From Candidatus Puniceispirillum sp. (GTDB taxonomy: Bacteria; Pseudomonadota; Alphaproteobacteria; Puniceispirillales; Puniceispirillaceae): a DNA stretch of 9,139 nucleotides. The stretch lies in contig JADHLR010000062.1 in NCBI GenBank assembly GCA_016780525.1, positions 1 through 9,139 of the forward strand, written 5' to 3'. A program made the translations under genes and the position numbers. Under the pieces are notes generated by a model, which ran no database searches, was not told where the DNA came from, and saw only the letters and a list, made by a program, of their open reading frames with translations. Below, in pieces: positions 1 to 5,902 of this stretch. Every line of letters starts with the position of its first letter. Position 1 is the stretch's first letter.

Positions 1-24
1 GATTGCTAGAGGGTTTATTTGTCA

Positions 25-699
25 ATGCGTGTGCTGCATCACTATCAACTGTCGGCGTCGGCACGTTTTATCCGGCTGGTGCTTGCCGAGCGCGGTCTTG
101 TGTTTTTGCCAAAAGTTGAGACCCCGTGGGAATTAAATGATGCGTTTTTGTCGCTGAATCCGGCTGGCGATGTGCCGGTATTGGTCACTGAGGACGGTTT
201 GGTTGTATCGGCTGGCACGGTGATTGCCGAATTTATTGAAGAAACCGAACCAGCCGGTGCGGCTGATCTGTTGTGGGGTGAGGCGCCGATGCGCGCTGAG
301 ATTCGGCGGCTTGTGCATTGGTTTGAATATAAATTTAACCGCGAGGTTGGCGGGCCATTGGTTGCCGAGCGGGTGATTAAAAGATTTTCCGGAAGCGGCG
401 ACATATCCGCTGCCGTGATCCGCACGGCATTGAGTAATCTGCAAGTGCATATGGATTATATTGACTGGCTGTCGGAACAGGGCAACTGGCTGGCCGGCAA
501 CAGGTTATCACTGGCCGATCTGGCGGCGGCGGCGCATCTGTCGGTGCTTGATTTTTTGGGTGATGTTGACTGGAGCCGCCATGCAGAGGCGAAAATCTGG
601 TACGCCAAGATGAAATCACGCCCATCATTCCGCGACCTTTTGGGCGATCAAATTGTCGGGCTGGTGCCGCCACCGCATTACAGCGATAAGGATTTCTAG
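25..699 (+). CDS. Glutathione S-transferase family protein
   Basis: Predicted cytosolic protein of 224 residues with the two-domain GST fold. An N-terminal thioredoxin-like domain covers about residues 1-78, with the cis-proline loop NPAGDVPVLV (Pro51). An all-helical C-terminal domain follows, with the N-capping box SLAD (Ser162-Asp165) inside NRLSLADLAAAAHLS, typical of GSTs. The Glu-Ser pair that usually holds the gamma-glutamyl group of glutathione (ES in ESxxI) appears here as Ala-Gly, so glutathione binding and substrate are uncertain. I chose ATG at 25, 11 nt after AGAGGG (8-13). An in-frame TTG at 19 would add two residues and cannot be excluded. The gene faces the hydrolase on the other strand, 23 bp away. 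The family call is firm; the biological role is unknown. Confidence 0.85.
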   Translation: MRVLHHYQLSASARFIRLVLAERGLVFLPKVETPWELNDAFLSLNPAGDVPVLVTEDGLVVSAGTVIAEFIEETEPAGAADLLWGEAPMRAEIRRLVHWFEYKFNREVGGPLVAERVIKRFSGSGDISAAVIRTALSNLQVHMDYIDWLSEQGNWLAGNRLSLADLAAAAHLSVLDFLGDVDWSRHAEAKIWYAKMKSRPSFRDLLGDQIVGLVPPPHYSDKDF

Positions 700-722
700 A
701 TGGCTGTAGCGCAAAAGTGACG

Positions 723-1496
723 CTAGATGGCCGGGCTGGTTTTGGCGATAAGCGTGACAAGCTCGTCAAGAACGCGCTCAAGCTGTGCCAGTTGGCGCGG
801 TTCAGAAAACCGGTGTGTCGCGGTTTTATCAAACATCACCGCAACATCTTCTGATTGCAGCTGTTCGGCCAATCGGCTTGCCGTCTGCCACGGCACCTCG
901 GCATCCTTCATACCATGTAACAGACGCACCGGTACATTGATTGGCAATGGTGCCCGCAAGCGCAGATGCTGGCGTCCATCTTCGATCAAATGATAGGGGT
1001 AAATCACCGGGCTGTCCGCATAGGGGTTTTCCATGGCAATCTGACCAGAGCGTTTGAAATCAGCCTTCGCCGCATCATCCAGCGGCGTCCAGATCAAATC
1101 TTCGGTGAAATCCGGTGCTGCGGCGATGCCGACAAGCGCGGCAACCCGGGCGGGGCGGGCCAGCGCCACATTCAGCATGATCCAGCCACCAAGTGAGGAA
1201 CCTACTAAAATTTGTGGGCCGTCGGTATGCGCGTCAATCATATCAATGGTATCGCGCGTCCAGTCGGAAATATTTGTCTGCAGAAAATCGCCATCTGACT
1301 GCCCATGGCCGCTATAGTCAAATCGCAGGAATGACTGGCCGCGCCGTTGCGCCCAAGCATGTAGACATGCCGCCTTGCTGCCGTTCATGTCAGACCCGTG
1401 ACCGCATAAAAAGACAACCCCGGGCTGGTTACCATGATCTCGGCTATAGGCGATGGCCCCAACTTGGTCTATGTTGTGTTTTGAAACATTCGGCAT
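723..1496 (-). CDS. Alpha/beta hydrolase, ABHD10-like serine esterase/thioesterase
   Basis: Serine hydrolase of 257 residues. The nucleophile elbow is GSSLGG with Ser101 as predicted nucleophile, in the segment GPQILVGSSLGGW. The acid is probably Asp198 in LLHGMKDAEVPW and the base His228 in ATHRFSEP. The oxyanion-side loop is CGHGSDMNGSK (residues 31-41), followed by RFDYSGHGQSDG. From memory these blocks closely match human mitochondrial ABHD10, an acyl-glucuronide esterase and S-depalmitoylase, so cleavage of an ester or thioester is likely; the native substrate is unknown. There is no signal peptide. I chose ATG at 1496 because AAGGTGG (1508-1502 on the minus strand) ends 5 nt upstream. 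The frame stays open to 1652, with further ATGs at 1553 and 1652. Those would overlap the glycosyltransferase, and they add residues with no similarity I recognise. Confidence 0.88.
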   Translation of the reverse strand: MPNVSKHNIDQVGAIAYSRDHGNQPGVVFLCGHGSDMNGSKAACLHAWAQRRGQSFLRFDYSGHGQSDGDFLQTNISDWTRDTIDMIDAHTDGPQILVGSSLGGWIMLNVALARPARVAALVGIAAAPDFTEDLIWTPLDDAAKADFKRSGQIAMENPYADSPVIYPYHLIEDGRQHLRLRAPLPINVPVRLLHGMKDAEVPWQTASRLAEQLQSEDVAVMFDKTATHRFSEPRQLAQLERVLDELVTLIAKTSPAI

Positions 1497-1551
1497 GCGT
1501 ACCACCTTGTGTGTTCGTTCCGCGACATCTCTATCTTCAGCGTTATATATC
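1497..1551. promoter_or_regulatory. Divergent spacer between hydrolase and glycosyltransferase genes
   Basis: This 55-bp spacer must serve both divergent genes unless their promoters lie inside the neighbouring coding sequence. It holds the hydrolase Shine-Dalgarno (AAGGTGG, 1508-1502 on the minus strand) and an AT-rich TTATATAT run (1543-1550). That run could be part of a -10 box in either direction, but no convincing -35 partner is visible. No clear Shine-Dalgarno precedes the glycosyltransferase ATG. Confidence 0.35.
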
Positions 1552-2754
1552 ATGGCAAAACCACAGGCTAAATTCAAACTCGCATCCGGTAAAGCACCGG
1601 TGATTGTGCAAATTCTGCCGGCATTGGTGCGCGGTGGGGTGGAGCGCGGCACCGTCGAAATGGCGCGAGCGATTCAGGCGGCAGGTGGCCGGGCTGTGGT
1701 GATTTCGAGTGGTGGGCCGCTGGTGCGCCATATCGAGCGATTTGGTGGCAAGCATATTAAATTGCCGGTGCATGTGAAAAACCCGTTGCGCTGGCCCGGT
1801 TTGCGTCACCAGATGCGCGCCATTTTAACCGCCGAGGATGCCGATATTGTGCATGTGCGCTCGCGGGTGCCAGCATGGATTGCCTTGTCGGTGGCCAAGG
1901 CATTGCGTATTGCGACCATCAGCACGGTACATAGCCGCTTTACCGCCAAATCATTTTTCAAACGCCGCTATAACGCCAAACTGCTGGATGCTGGCCAGGT
2001 GATCGCCATTTCCAACTATGTGCATGATCTGATCACCAGCCAGTATATCGGTGTCGAAGACCGGTTAACCGTGGTGCATCGGGGCGTCGATACAGATGTA
2101 TTTGACCCGGCCGCGGTCAGCCAGGCGCGGATTATCAATTTTGCCGACTCGATTGCGCTTCCCGAAGATGTGCCCGTGATTATGATGCCGGCGCGGGCAT
2201 CCTTATGGAAAGGCCATCATATCTTGCTTGATGCGCTGGCAAAGCTGGATGATATGCGCTTTGTCTGTCTTTTTGTTGGTGCGCAAGACGGCAAAGCCAG
2301 CTTTGTGCAGGCGCTGACAGCGGCGGCGAAATCGCGTGGGCTTGAAGGCCGGTTTCGCTTGACCCCGGTTGTTGATGACATGCCAGCCGCGTTGATGGTG
2401 GCGGATGTTGTGGCGATGCCATCGATTACGCCAGAGCCATTTGGCCGGGTGGCGCTCGAGGCGCAGGCGATGGGGCGGCCGATCGTTGCTTTTGCGCATG
2501 GTGGTGCTGTTGAATCGATCCAGCATGGCGAAACCGGCTGGCTGGCAACGCCGGGTGATGCGGATAGTCTGGCGGAAAACCTGCGCATTGCATTATCGCT
2601 GAAGCCGCGTGCCCGCAAAGCCTTTGCGGCGAAAGCGCGGGCGCATATTAATGCGCATTTTTCGACACAGCGCATGTGTGATGAAACGCTGAAAATCTAT
2701 CGCCGCATGCTGGCAAAGAACCAAAAGAACAGCGCCGCGCGGCGCACAACCTGA
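1552..2754 (+). CDS. Glycosyltransferase family 4 protein (GT-B fold)
   Basis: Retaining-type glycosyltransferase of 400 residues that moves a sugar from a nucleotide-activated donor to an unknown acceptor, probably a lipid-linked or surface polysaccharide or LPS core intermediate, on the cytoplasmic side of the membrane. The N-terminal acceptor domain starts with ILPALVRGGVERGTVEMA (residues 21-38), the Gly-rich loop seen in GT4 enzymes. The C-terminal donor domain has MMPARASLWKGH (Arg214, Lys220, predicted phosphate contacts) and the E-x7-E signature EPFGRVALE (Glu295, Glu303), then AMGRPIVAFAHGGAVESI. No transmembrane segment is evident. The ATG at 1552 gives the expected N terminus. The frame is open to an ATG at 1453, but that extension overlaps the divergent hydrolase and is unlike the family. 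No good Shine-Dalgarno is seen. No other sugar genes are in the window, so the pathway is undetermined. Confidence 0.9.
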   Translation: MAKPQAKFKLASGKAPVIVQILPALVRGGVERGTVEMARAIQAAGGRAVVISSGGPLVRHIERFGGKHIKLPVHVKNPLRWPGLRHQMRAILTAEDADIVHVRSRVPAWIALSVAKALRIATISTVHSRFTAKSFFKRRYNAKLLDAGQVIAISNYVHDLITSQYIGVEDRLTVVHRGVDTDVFDPAAVSQARIINFADSIALPEDVPVIMMPARASLWKGHHILLDALAKLDDMRFVCLFVGAQDGKASFVQALTAAAKSRGLEGRFRLTPVVDDMPAALMVADVVAMPSITPEPFGRVALEAQAMGRPIVAFAHGGAVESIQHGETGWLATPGDADSLAENLRIALSLKPRARKAFAAKARAHINAHFSTQRMCDETLKIYRRMLAKNQKNSAARRTT

Positions 2755-2911
2755 ATGCTGGCGGCGGCGGCGGTATGGCCGGGCGTGCAAAGGCTTGAGT
2801 TTTCAGCAGCCAGCGACTATTTTCGGGACGGTTTTCGAAACGGCGCCCGCTTGGCGGCGTCTGATGAGATGCCAGTTTAATTAGACGTTACGACAAAGGT
2901 CACCCGAAACA
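2755..2911 (+). promoter_or_regulatory. thrS upstream/leader region
   Basis: Non-coding spacer between the glycosyltransferase stop and thrS. It contains a promoter candidate (2795-2823). A hairpin CGTCT/AGACG (2858-2862 with 2883-2887, extendable by two G-U pairs, 20-nt loop) lies just upstream of the AAAGGT Shine-Dalgarno (2895-2900). In E. coli, ThrRS represses its own mRNA by binding leader hairpins that imitate the tRNA-Thr anticodon arm. Whether this hairpin does the same cannot be judged from one sequence. A 41-codon open frame (2755-2880) starts directly after the glycosyltransferase stop, but nothing supports it as a gene. Confidence 0.4.
2795..2823 (+). promoter_or_regulatory. Candidate sigma-70-type promoter for thrS
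   Basis: TTGAGT (2795-2800, 4/6 to TTGACA), a 17-bp spacer and TATTTT (2818-2823, 4/6 to TATAAT). Transcription would start near 2830 and give a leader of about 80 nt before thrS. The spacing is optimal and the location suits a gene preceded by a 157-bp gap. The boxes are degenerate and the call is by eye only. Confidence 0.45.
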
Positions 2912-4837
2912 ATGCCACAAATCACGCTTCCAGACGGATCAGTTCGATCATATGACGCGCCGGTAACCGCGGCCACTATCGCCAGCGACATCGGGCCGGG
3001 ATTAGCAAAAGCGGCATTGATAGCGGTTGTTGATGGTGACGAATGGGATTTGTCGCGGCCGATCGAGACCGATGCCACGGTTGCCCTTGTCACCGCGAAA
3101 GATGACGCTGCATTGGCCTTGCTTCGGCATGATTGTGCGCATGTTATGGCCGAAGCAGTGCTTGAGCTTTTCCCGGAAACACAGGTGACAATCGGCCCGT
3201 CCATTGAAAATGGCTTTTATTATGATTTTCACCGCGAGACAGCTTTTTCCGAAGATGATCTCGCATCCATCGAACAGCGTATGCATGATATTGTCGACCG
3301 TGATGAGACGATCGTGCGCAGCGTCTGGTCACGCGATGAAGCCGTCGCATTTTATCAGAAAAATAACGAACCCTTTAAAGTTGAACTGGTCGAGGCGATT
3401 CCCGCCGATCAGACAGTTACATTTTATCAGCAGGGTGACTTTATTGATTTATGTCGCGGGCCGCATGCGCCCTCAACCGGCAAAATCGGGCATGCCTTTA
3501 AATTGATGAAGGTGGCCGGTGCCTATTGGCGTGGCGATTCCAACCGGCCGATGTTGCAGCGTATCTACGGCACGGCATGGACCAGTGAAAAAGATTTAAA
3601 TGCTTATCTGACCATGCTGGAAGAAGCCGAAAAGCGCGATCACCGCAAGCTGGGCAAACAGCTTGGGTTATTCCATCTTCAGGAAGAGGCGGCAGGGTCA
3701 GTCTTTTGGCATGCCAAAGGATGGGTGCTGTATCGCGAGATCGAGGCCTATGTCCGCCGGCGCCTTGACGCTGCCGGTTATAGCGAGGTCAAAACACCGC
3801 AATTGGTCGACCGGTCACTGTGGGAAGCATCAGGACATTGGGAAAAATTTGGCGAGAATATGTTTACCGCGCAATCCGAAGATGAACGGACACTGGCGCT
3901 CAAACCGATGAATTGCCCCTGTCATGTGCAGATTTTCCGACAGGGCATTAAGTCCTATCGTGATTTGCCATTGCGGATGGCCGAATTTGGATCCTGTCAC
4001 CGGAATGAACCATCCGGCGCATTGCATGGGATTATGCGGGTACGCGCCTTTACCCAGGATGATGCGCATATTTTTTGTACCGAAGATCAAATTACCGACG
4101 AATCGGTCAAATTCTGTGCCTTGCTGCAATCCATATATGCTGATTTTGGCTTTCATGATGTGCGGGTCAAATTTTCCGACCGTCCCGAGGTGCGGGCTGG
4201 TGATGACGCAACCTGGGATCGCGCCGAGGCAGCGCTGACCGATGCCACAAATGCGGCCAAACTTGATACCGTGCTGAACCCCGGAGAGGGCGCGTTTTAT
4301 GGCCCGAAACTCGAGTTTGTTTTGCGTGATGCGATTGGCCGTGACTGGCAATGTGGCACCTTGCAGGTTGATTTTGTTTTGCCTGATCGGCTTGATGCCG
4401 AATTTGTCGGTGAGGATGGCAACCGTCATCGTCCGGTCATGCTGCACCGGGCGATTTTGGGATCAATGGAACGCTGGATCGGCATTTTGATCGAACAATA
4501 TGCCGGCCGTATGCCAGCGTGGCTGGCACCGGTACAGATTGTGGTGGCGTCGATTACCGACAGCGCCAATGATTATGCCCGCCAAATTGCCGCCGCCGCC
4601 GCCGCCGCCGGATTACGGGTTGAAACCGATCTGCGCAATGAAAAGATCAGCTATAAGGTGCGCGAGCATAGTGTCATGAAGGTGCCGTTTATTCTGGCAG
4701 TCGGGGGGCGTGAGGCCGGAGATGGTACAGTCGCCTTGCGGCGCCTTGGATCAAATGACCAACAGGTGCTGGATGCGCATGAGGCCATTGCGATGCTGCG
4801 GGATGAAAGTCTTGCACCCGACATGCAAAGCCATTAA
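2912..4837 (+). CDS. thrS: Threonine-tRNA ligase
   Basis: Class II threonyl-tRNA synthetase of 641 residues, the usual full length. It charges tRNA-Thr with threonine using ATP and clears mischarged Ser-tRNA-Thr. Domain order: TGS domain (about 1-62); second N-terminal editing domain with HDCAH (His73, His77) and CRGPH (Cys181); catalytic core (about 240-535); C-terminal anticodon-binding domain (about 540-635). Predicted catalytic zinc ligands are Cys335 in MNCPCH, His386 in DDAHIFC and His512 in MLHRAILG. Motif 2 is EFGSCHRNEPSGALHG and motif 3 is HRAILGSMERWIGILIEQ. All key residues are present. The ATG at 2912 gives the standard N terminus MPQITLPDGSVR; AAAGGT (2895-2900) lies upstream with a rather long 11-nt gap. 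A run of seven Ala (560-566) lies in the anticodon domain. infC begins 147 bp downstream on the same strand. Confidence 0.98.
   Translation: MPQITLPDGSVRSYDAPVTAATIASDIGPGLAKAALIAVVDGDEWDLSRPIETDATVALVTAKDDAALALLRHDCAHVMAEAVLELFPETQVTIGPSIENGFYYDFHRETAFSEDDLASIEQRMHDIVDRDETIVRSVWSRDEAVAFYQKNNEPFKVELVEAIPADQTVTFYQQGDFIDLCRGPHAPSTGKIGHAFKLMKVAGAYWRGDSNRPMLQRIYGTAWTSEKDLNAYLTMLEEAEKRDHRKLGKQLGLFHLQEEAAGSVFWHAKGWVLYREIEAYVRRRLDAAGYSEVKTPQLVDRSLWEASGHWEKFGENMFTAQSEDERTLALKPMNCPCHVQIFRQGIKSYRDLPLRMAEFGSCHRNEPSGALHGIMRVRAFTQDDAHIFCTEDQITDESVKFCALLQSIYADFGFHDVRVKFSDRPEVRAGDDATWDRAEAALTDATNAAKLDTVLNPGEGAFYGPKLEFVLRDAIGRDWQCGTLQVDFVLPDRLDAEFVGEDGNRHRPVMLHRAILGSMERWIGILIEQYAGRMPAWLAPVQIVVASITDSANDYARQIAAAAAAAGLRVETDLRNEKISYKVREHSVMKVPFILAVGGREAGDGTVALRRLGSNDQQVLDAHEAIAMLRDESLAPDMQSH
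4589..4609 (+). repeat. (GCC)7 triplet run inside thrS
   Basis: Seven identical in-frame GCC codons encode Ala560-Ala566 at the start of a helix in the anticodon-binding domain. Alanine is common here in ThrRS proteins. Use of a single codon throughout makes a short microsatellite that could gain or lose one residue by replication slippage without shifting the frame. Confidence 0.9.
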
Positions 4838-4853
4838 ATAACCGTCAATGCTA

Positions 4854-4880
4854 AAAAACTGGCAATTCCCGTCTGTTTTT
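4854..4880 (+). terminator. Weak terminator-like hairpin after thrS
   Basis: AAAAAC (4854-4859) pairs with GTTTTT (4875-4880). Inside it are a T-T mismatch and a 3-bp stem, GGC/GTC with one G-U pair, and a 7-nt loop. The hairpin begins 16 nt after the thrS stop and ends in T5. The GC part of the stem is poor, so it would be leaky at best, and thrS-infC readthrough is likely. It also overlaps the proposed infC -35 box. Confidence 0.28.
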
Positions 4881-4906
4881 GTTAGTTAACGAAGCCAGTG
4901 TATGAC
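4879..4906 (+). promoter_or_regulatory. Candidate sigma-70-type promoter for infC
   Basis: TTGTTA (4879-4884, 4/6), a 16-bp spacer and TATGAC (4901-4906, 4/6) lie in the thrS-infC gap. A start near 4913 would give a leader of about 72 nt containing the hairpin at 4922-4937. Both boxes are degenerate and the spacer is one short of ideal. Confidence 0.33.
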
Positions 4907-4921
4907 TGGATGTAAGATTGG

Positions 4922-4937
4922 GCCGCAAGATTGCGGC
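4922..4937 (+). promoter_or_regulatory. Hairpin in infC leader
   Basis: GCCGCA (4922-4927) and TGCGGC (4932-4937) form a perfect 6-bp stem with loop AGAT. The hairpin lies 47 nt before the infC start. No T-run follows, so it is not an intrinsic terminator. It could stabilise the leader or act as a regulatory element. The structure is clear on paper; the function is unknown. Confidence 0.4.
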
Positions 4938-4973
4938 GCCCGGTCGGCATCGAGACAGAATTATGACAGCTAT

Positions 4974-4978
4974 AGGAG
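4974..4978 (+). promoter_or_regulatory. Shine-Dalgarno that fixes the infC ATA start
   Basis: AGGAG (4974-4978, within TATAGGAGAG) ends 6 nt before ATA at 4985. An in-frame TAG at 4973-4975 overlaps it, so the coding region cannot start further upstream. This strong, well-spaced site is the main evidence that translation begins at the ATA. Confidence 0.85.
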
Positions 4979-4984
4979 AGTTAC

Positions 4985-5521
4985 ATAGCACGTCCACATA
5001 GTAATACGCCGCCAACAATTGACGGCCCACGCATCAATGGGGCCATTCGTGCGCCAAAGGTACGCTGTATTGACCCTGAAGGTGAGCAGCTTGGGGTATT
5101 AGACACATCAGAGGCCATTCGTAAAGCCGAGGATTTTGGTCTTGATCTGGTCGAGGTTCAGCCCAACGCCGACCCGCCAGTCTGTAAAATACTGGATTAT
5201 GGTAAATTCAAATATGAAGCGCAGAAACGCGCCAACGAAGCCCGCAAAAAGCAAAAGATCATCGAAGTCAAAGAGATCAAGCTGCGGCCGAACATTGATG
5301 AGCATGATTATCAGGTGAAGATGCGCAATGTGCAGAAATTTCTGGACGCTGGCGACAAAGTGAAAGTGACTTTGCGGTTTCGCGGTCGTGAAATGGCACA
5401 CCAGGATCTGGGTGCGAATGTCTTGACGCGGGTGCGCGAAGAAACCGATGAGTTTGCCAAGGTCGAAGCCATGCCAAAAATGGAAGGCCGGCAAATGATC
5501 ATGGTGCTGGCACCAAAATAG
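4985..5521 (+). CDS. infC: Translation initiation factor IF-3, ATA start codon
   Basis: IF3 binds the 30S subunit, keeps it apart from the 50S, and checks start-codon/initiator-tRNA pairing. The product has 178 residues (E. coli IF3 has 180). The N-terminal domain (about 12-80) includes GPRINGAIRAPKVRCID and PPVCKILDYGKFKYE. A lysine-rich linker (about 80-92) follows, then the C-terminal domain with VKEIKLRPNIDEHDYQ and VTLRFRGREMAHQDLG. I chose ATA at 4985 because AGGAG lies 6 nt upstream, the frame is closed by TAG at 4973, and ATA-GCA-CGT matches the start/Ala/Arg N terminus I recall for alphaproteobacterial IF3. The first in-frame ATG, GTG or TTG is GTG at 5315, which would discard the N-terminal domain and linker; a gene caller limited to canonical starts would truncate or miss this gene. 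In E. coli, the AUU start of infC lets IF3 repress its own synthesis. Confidence 0.95.
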   Translation: MARPHSNTPPTIDGPRINGAIRAPKVRCIDPEGEQLGVLDTSEAIRKAEDFGLDLVEVQPNADPPVCKILDYGKFKYEAQKRANEARKKQKIIEVKEIKLRPNIDEHDYQVKMRNVQKFLDAGDKVKVTLRFRGREMAHQDLGANVLTRVREETDEFAKVEAMPKMEGRQMIMVLAPK

Positions 5522-5555
5522 GCGCAATCGCCGGGATGTGGTGCTGTTTTCAGGC

Positions 5556-5584
5556 TTGATTCTGCGACAATATCGCCCTATAAA
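5556..5584 (+). promoter_or_regulatory. Internal promoter candidate upstream of rpmI-rplT
   Basis: TTGATT (5556-5561, 4/6), an exactly 17-bp spacer and TATAAA (5579-5584, 5/6). This is the best promoter match in the window. The predicted start near 5591 would give rpmI a leader of about 100 nt that contains the hairpins described below. It would let the two ribosomal-protein genes be transcribed apart from infC. Confidence 0.55.
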
Positions 5585-5609
5585 CACGTCACTTTGAATT
5601 CTGCCGCGA

Positions 5610-5638
5610 CCGGGCCTGAAAAAACAGGGCATGCCCGG
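5610..5638 (+). promoter_or_regulatory. Bulged hairpin in rpmI leader, possible bL20 operator
   Basis: CCGGGC (5610-5615) pairs with GCCCGG (5633-5638). The stem continues with CTG/CAG (5616-5618 with 5625-5627), a loop of six A and a 5-nt bulge GGCAT on the 3' side. No T-run follows directly, so it is not a terminator. In E. coli and Firmicutes, bL20 represses rpmI-rplT by binding structured leader RNA that imitates its 23S rRNA site. The position here is equivalent; the link to bL20 is inference. Confidence 0.42.
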
Positions 5639-5665
5639 CCGGTTTACGCCAATATTTTTATTGGC

Positions 5666-5686
5666 CCCCTTTGAAGAAGAAAGAGG
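5666..5686 (+). promoter_or_regulatory. Small hairpin covering the rpmI Shine-Dalgarno
   Basis: CC-C-CTTT (5666-5672) can pair with AAAG-A-GG (5680-5686): four base pairs, one C-A mismatch and two G-C pairs around a 7-nt loop GAAGAAG. The 3' arm is the rpmI Shine-Dalgarno AAAGAGG, 5 nt before the ATG. The hairpin would lower ribosome access unless opened. It is weak and needs a fold computation. Confidence 0.38.
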
Positions 5687-5691
5687 TCAAA

Positions 5692-5889
5692 ATGCCCAAG
5701 ATGAAGACCAAGAGCGGTGCGAAAAAACGCTTTCGCCTGACCGCCAGTGGTAAAGTTCGTGGCTCTGCCGCCTTCCTTAGCCACAATCTAAGACGCCGTT
5801 CCCAGAAAATGAAACGTCAAGCCCGTGGCACCATGATCTTAAATGATGCTGATGCGCGGATTGTAAAACGTTTCCTTCCATACGCTTAA
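5692..5889 (+). CDS. rpmI: 50S ribosomal protein bL35
   Basis: Small basic protein of 65 residues, the usual length, in the large ribosomal subunit. The N terminus PKMKTKSGAKKRF and the segments SHNLRRRSQKMKRQ and IVKRFLPYA are family hallmarks. ATG at 5692 sits 5 nt after AAGAGG (5681-5686). A TTG at 5671 would add seven residues that include the Shine-Dalgarno and are not found in the family. It is followed after 13 bp by rplT, so the two are almost certainly co-transcribed, as in most bacteria. It is preceded by a 170-bp leader with a promoter and hairpins. Confidence 0.97.
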   Translation: MPKMKTKSGAKKRFRLTASGKVRGSAAFLSHNLRRRSQKMKRQARGTMILNDADARIVKRFLPYA

Positions 5890-5902
5890 CGGAGGCTGGA
5901 AC

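Noticed and set aside
700..720. Six-codon frame directly after the GST stop
   Set aside because: Far too short, no known product, and it sits in a 23-bp gap between convergent genes.
707..725. Inverted repeat TAGCG/CGCTA between the convergent stops, as a bidirectional terminator
   Set aside because: Only 5 bp with a 9-nt loop and no T-run on either strand.
377..832. Minus-strand open frame of 151 codons across the GST/hydrolase junction
   Set aside because: It overlaps the 3' ends of two well-supported genes, gives a low-complexity product rich in Pro, Arg and Ser, and has no family resemblance.
1497..1652. N-terminal extension of the hydrolase to ATG 1553 or 1652
   Set aside because: The added residues resemble no hydrolase N terminus, they overlap the glycosyltransferase, and a good Shine-Dalgarno supports ATG 1496.
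2732..2745. Perfect 14-bp palindrome GCGCCGCGCGGCGC near the end of the glycosyltransferase gene
   Set aside because: It has no loop and no T-run, lies within coding sequence rich in Ala/Arg codons, and fits no known operator; probably compositional.
2824..2911. T-box type tRNA-sensing leader for thrS
   Set aside because: The leader is too short and no T-box-like conserved sequence or terminator/antiterminator pair is visible; T-boxes are also mainly found in Gram-positive bacteria.
3830..4447. Long open frame antisense to thrS (205 codons, minus strand)
   Set aside because: It lies wholly inside thrS, has no recognisable domain, and is explained by the codon bias of the sense gene. Similar shadow frames inside the other genes were dropped for the same reason.
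5521..5532. Hairpin GGCG/CGCC at the infC stop as a terminator
   Set aside because: A 4-bp stem without a T-run; too weak to call.
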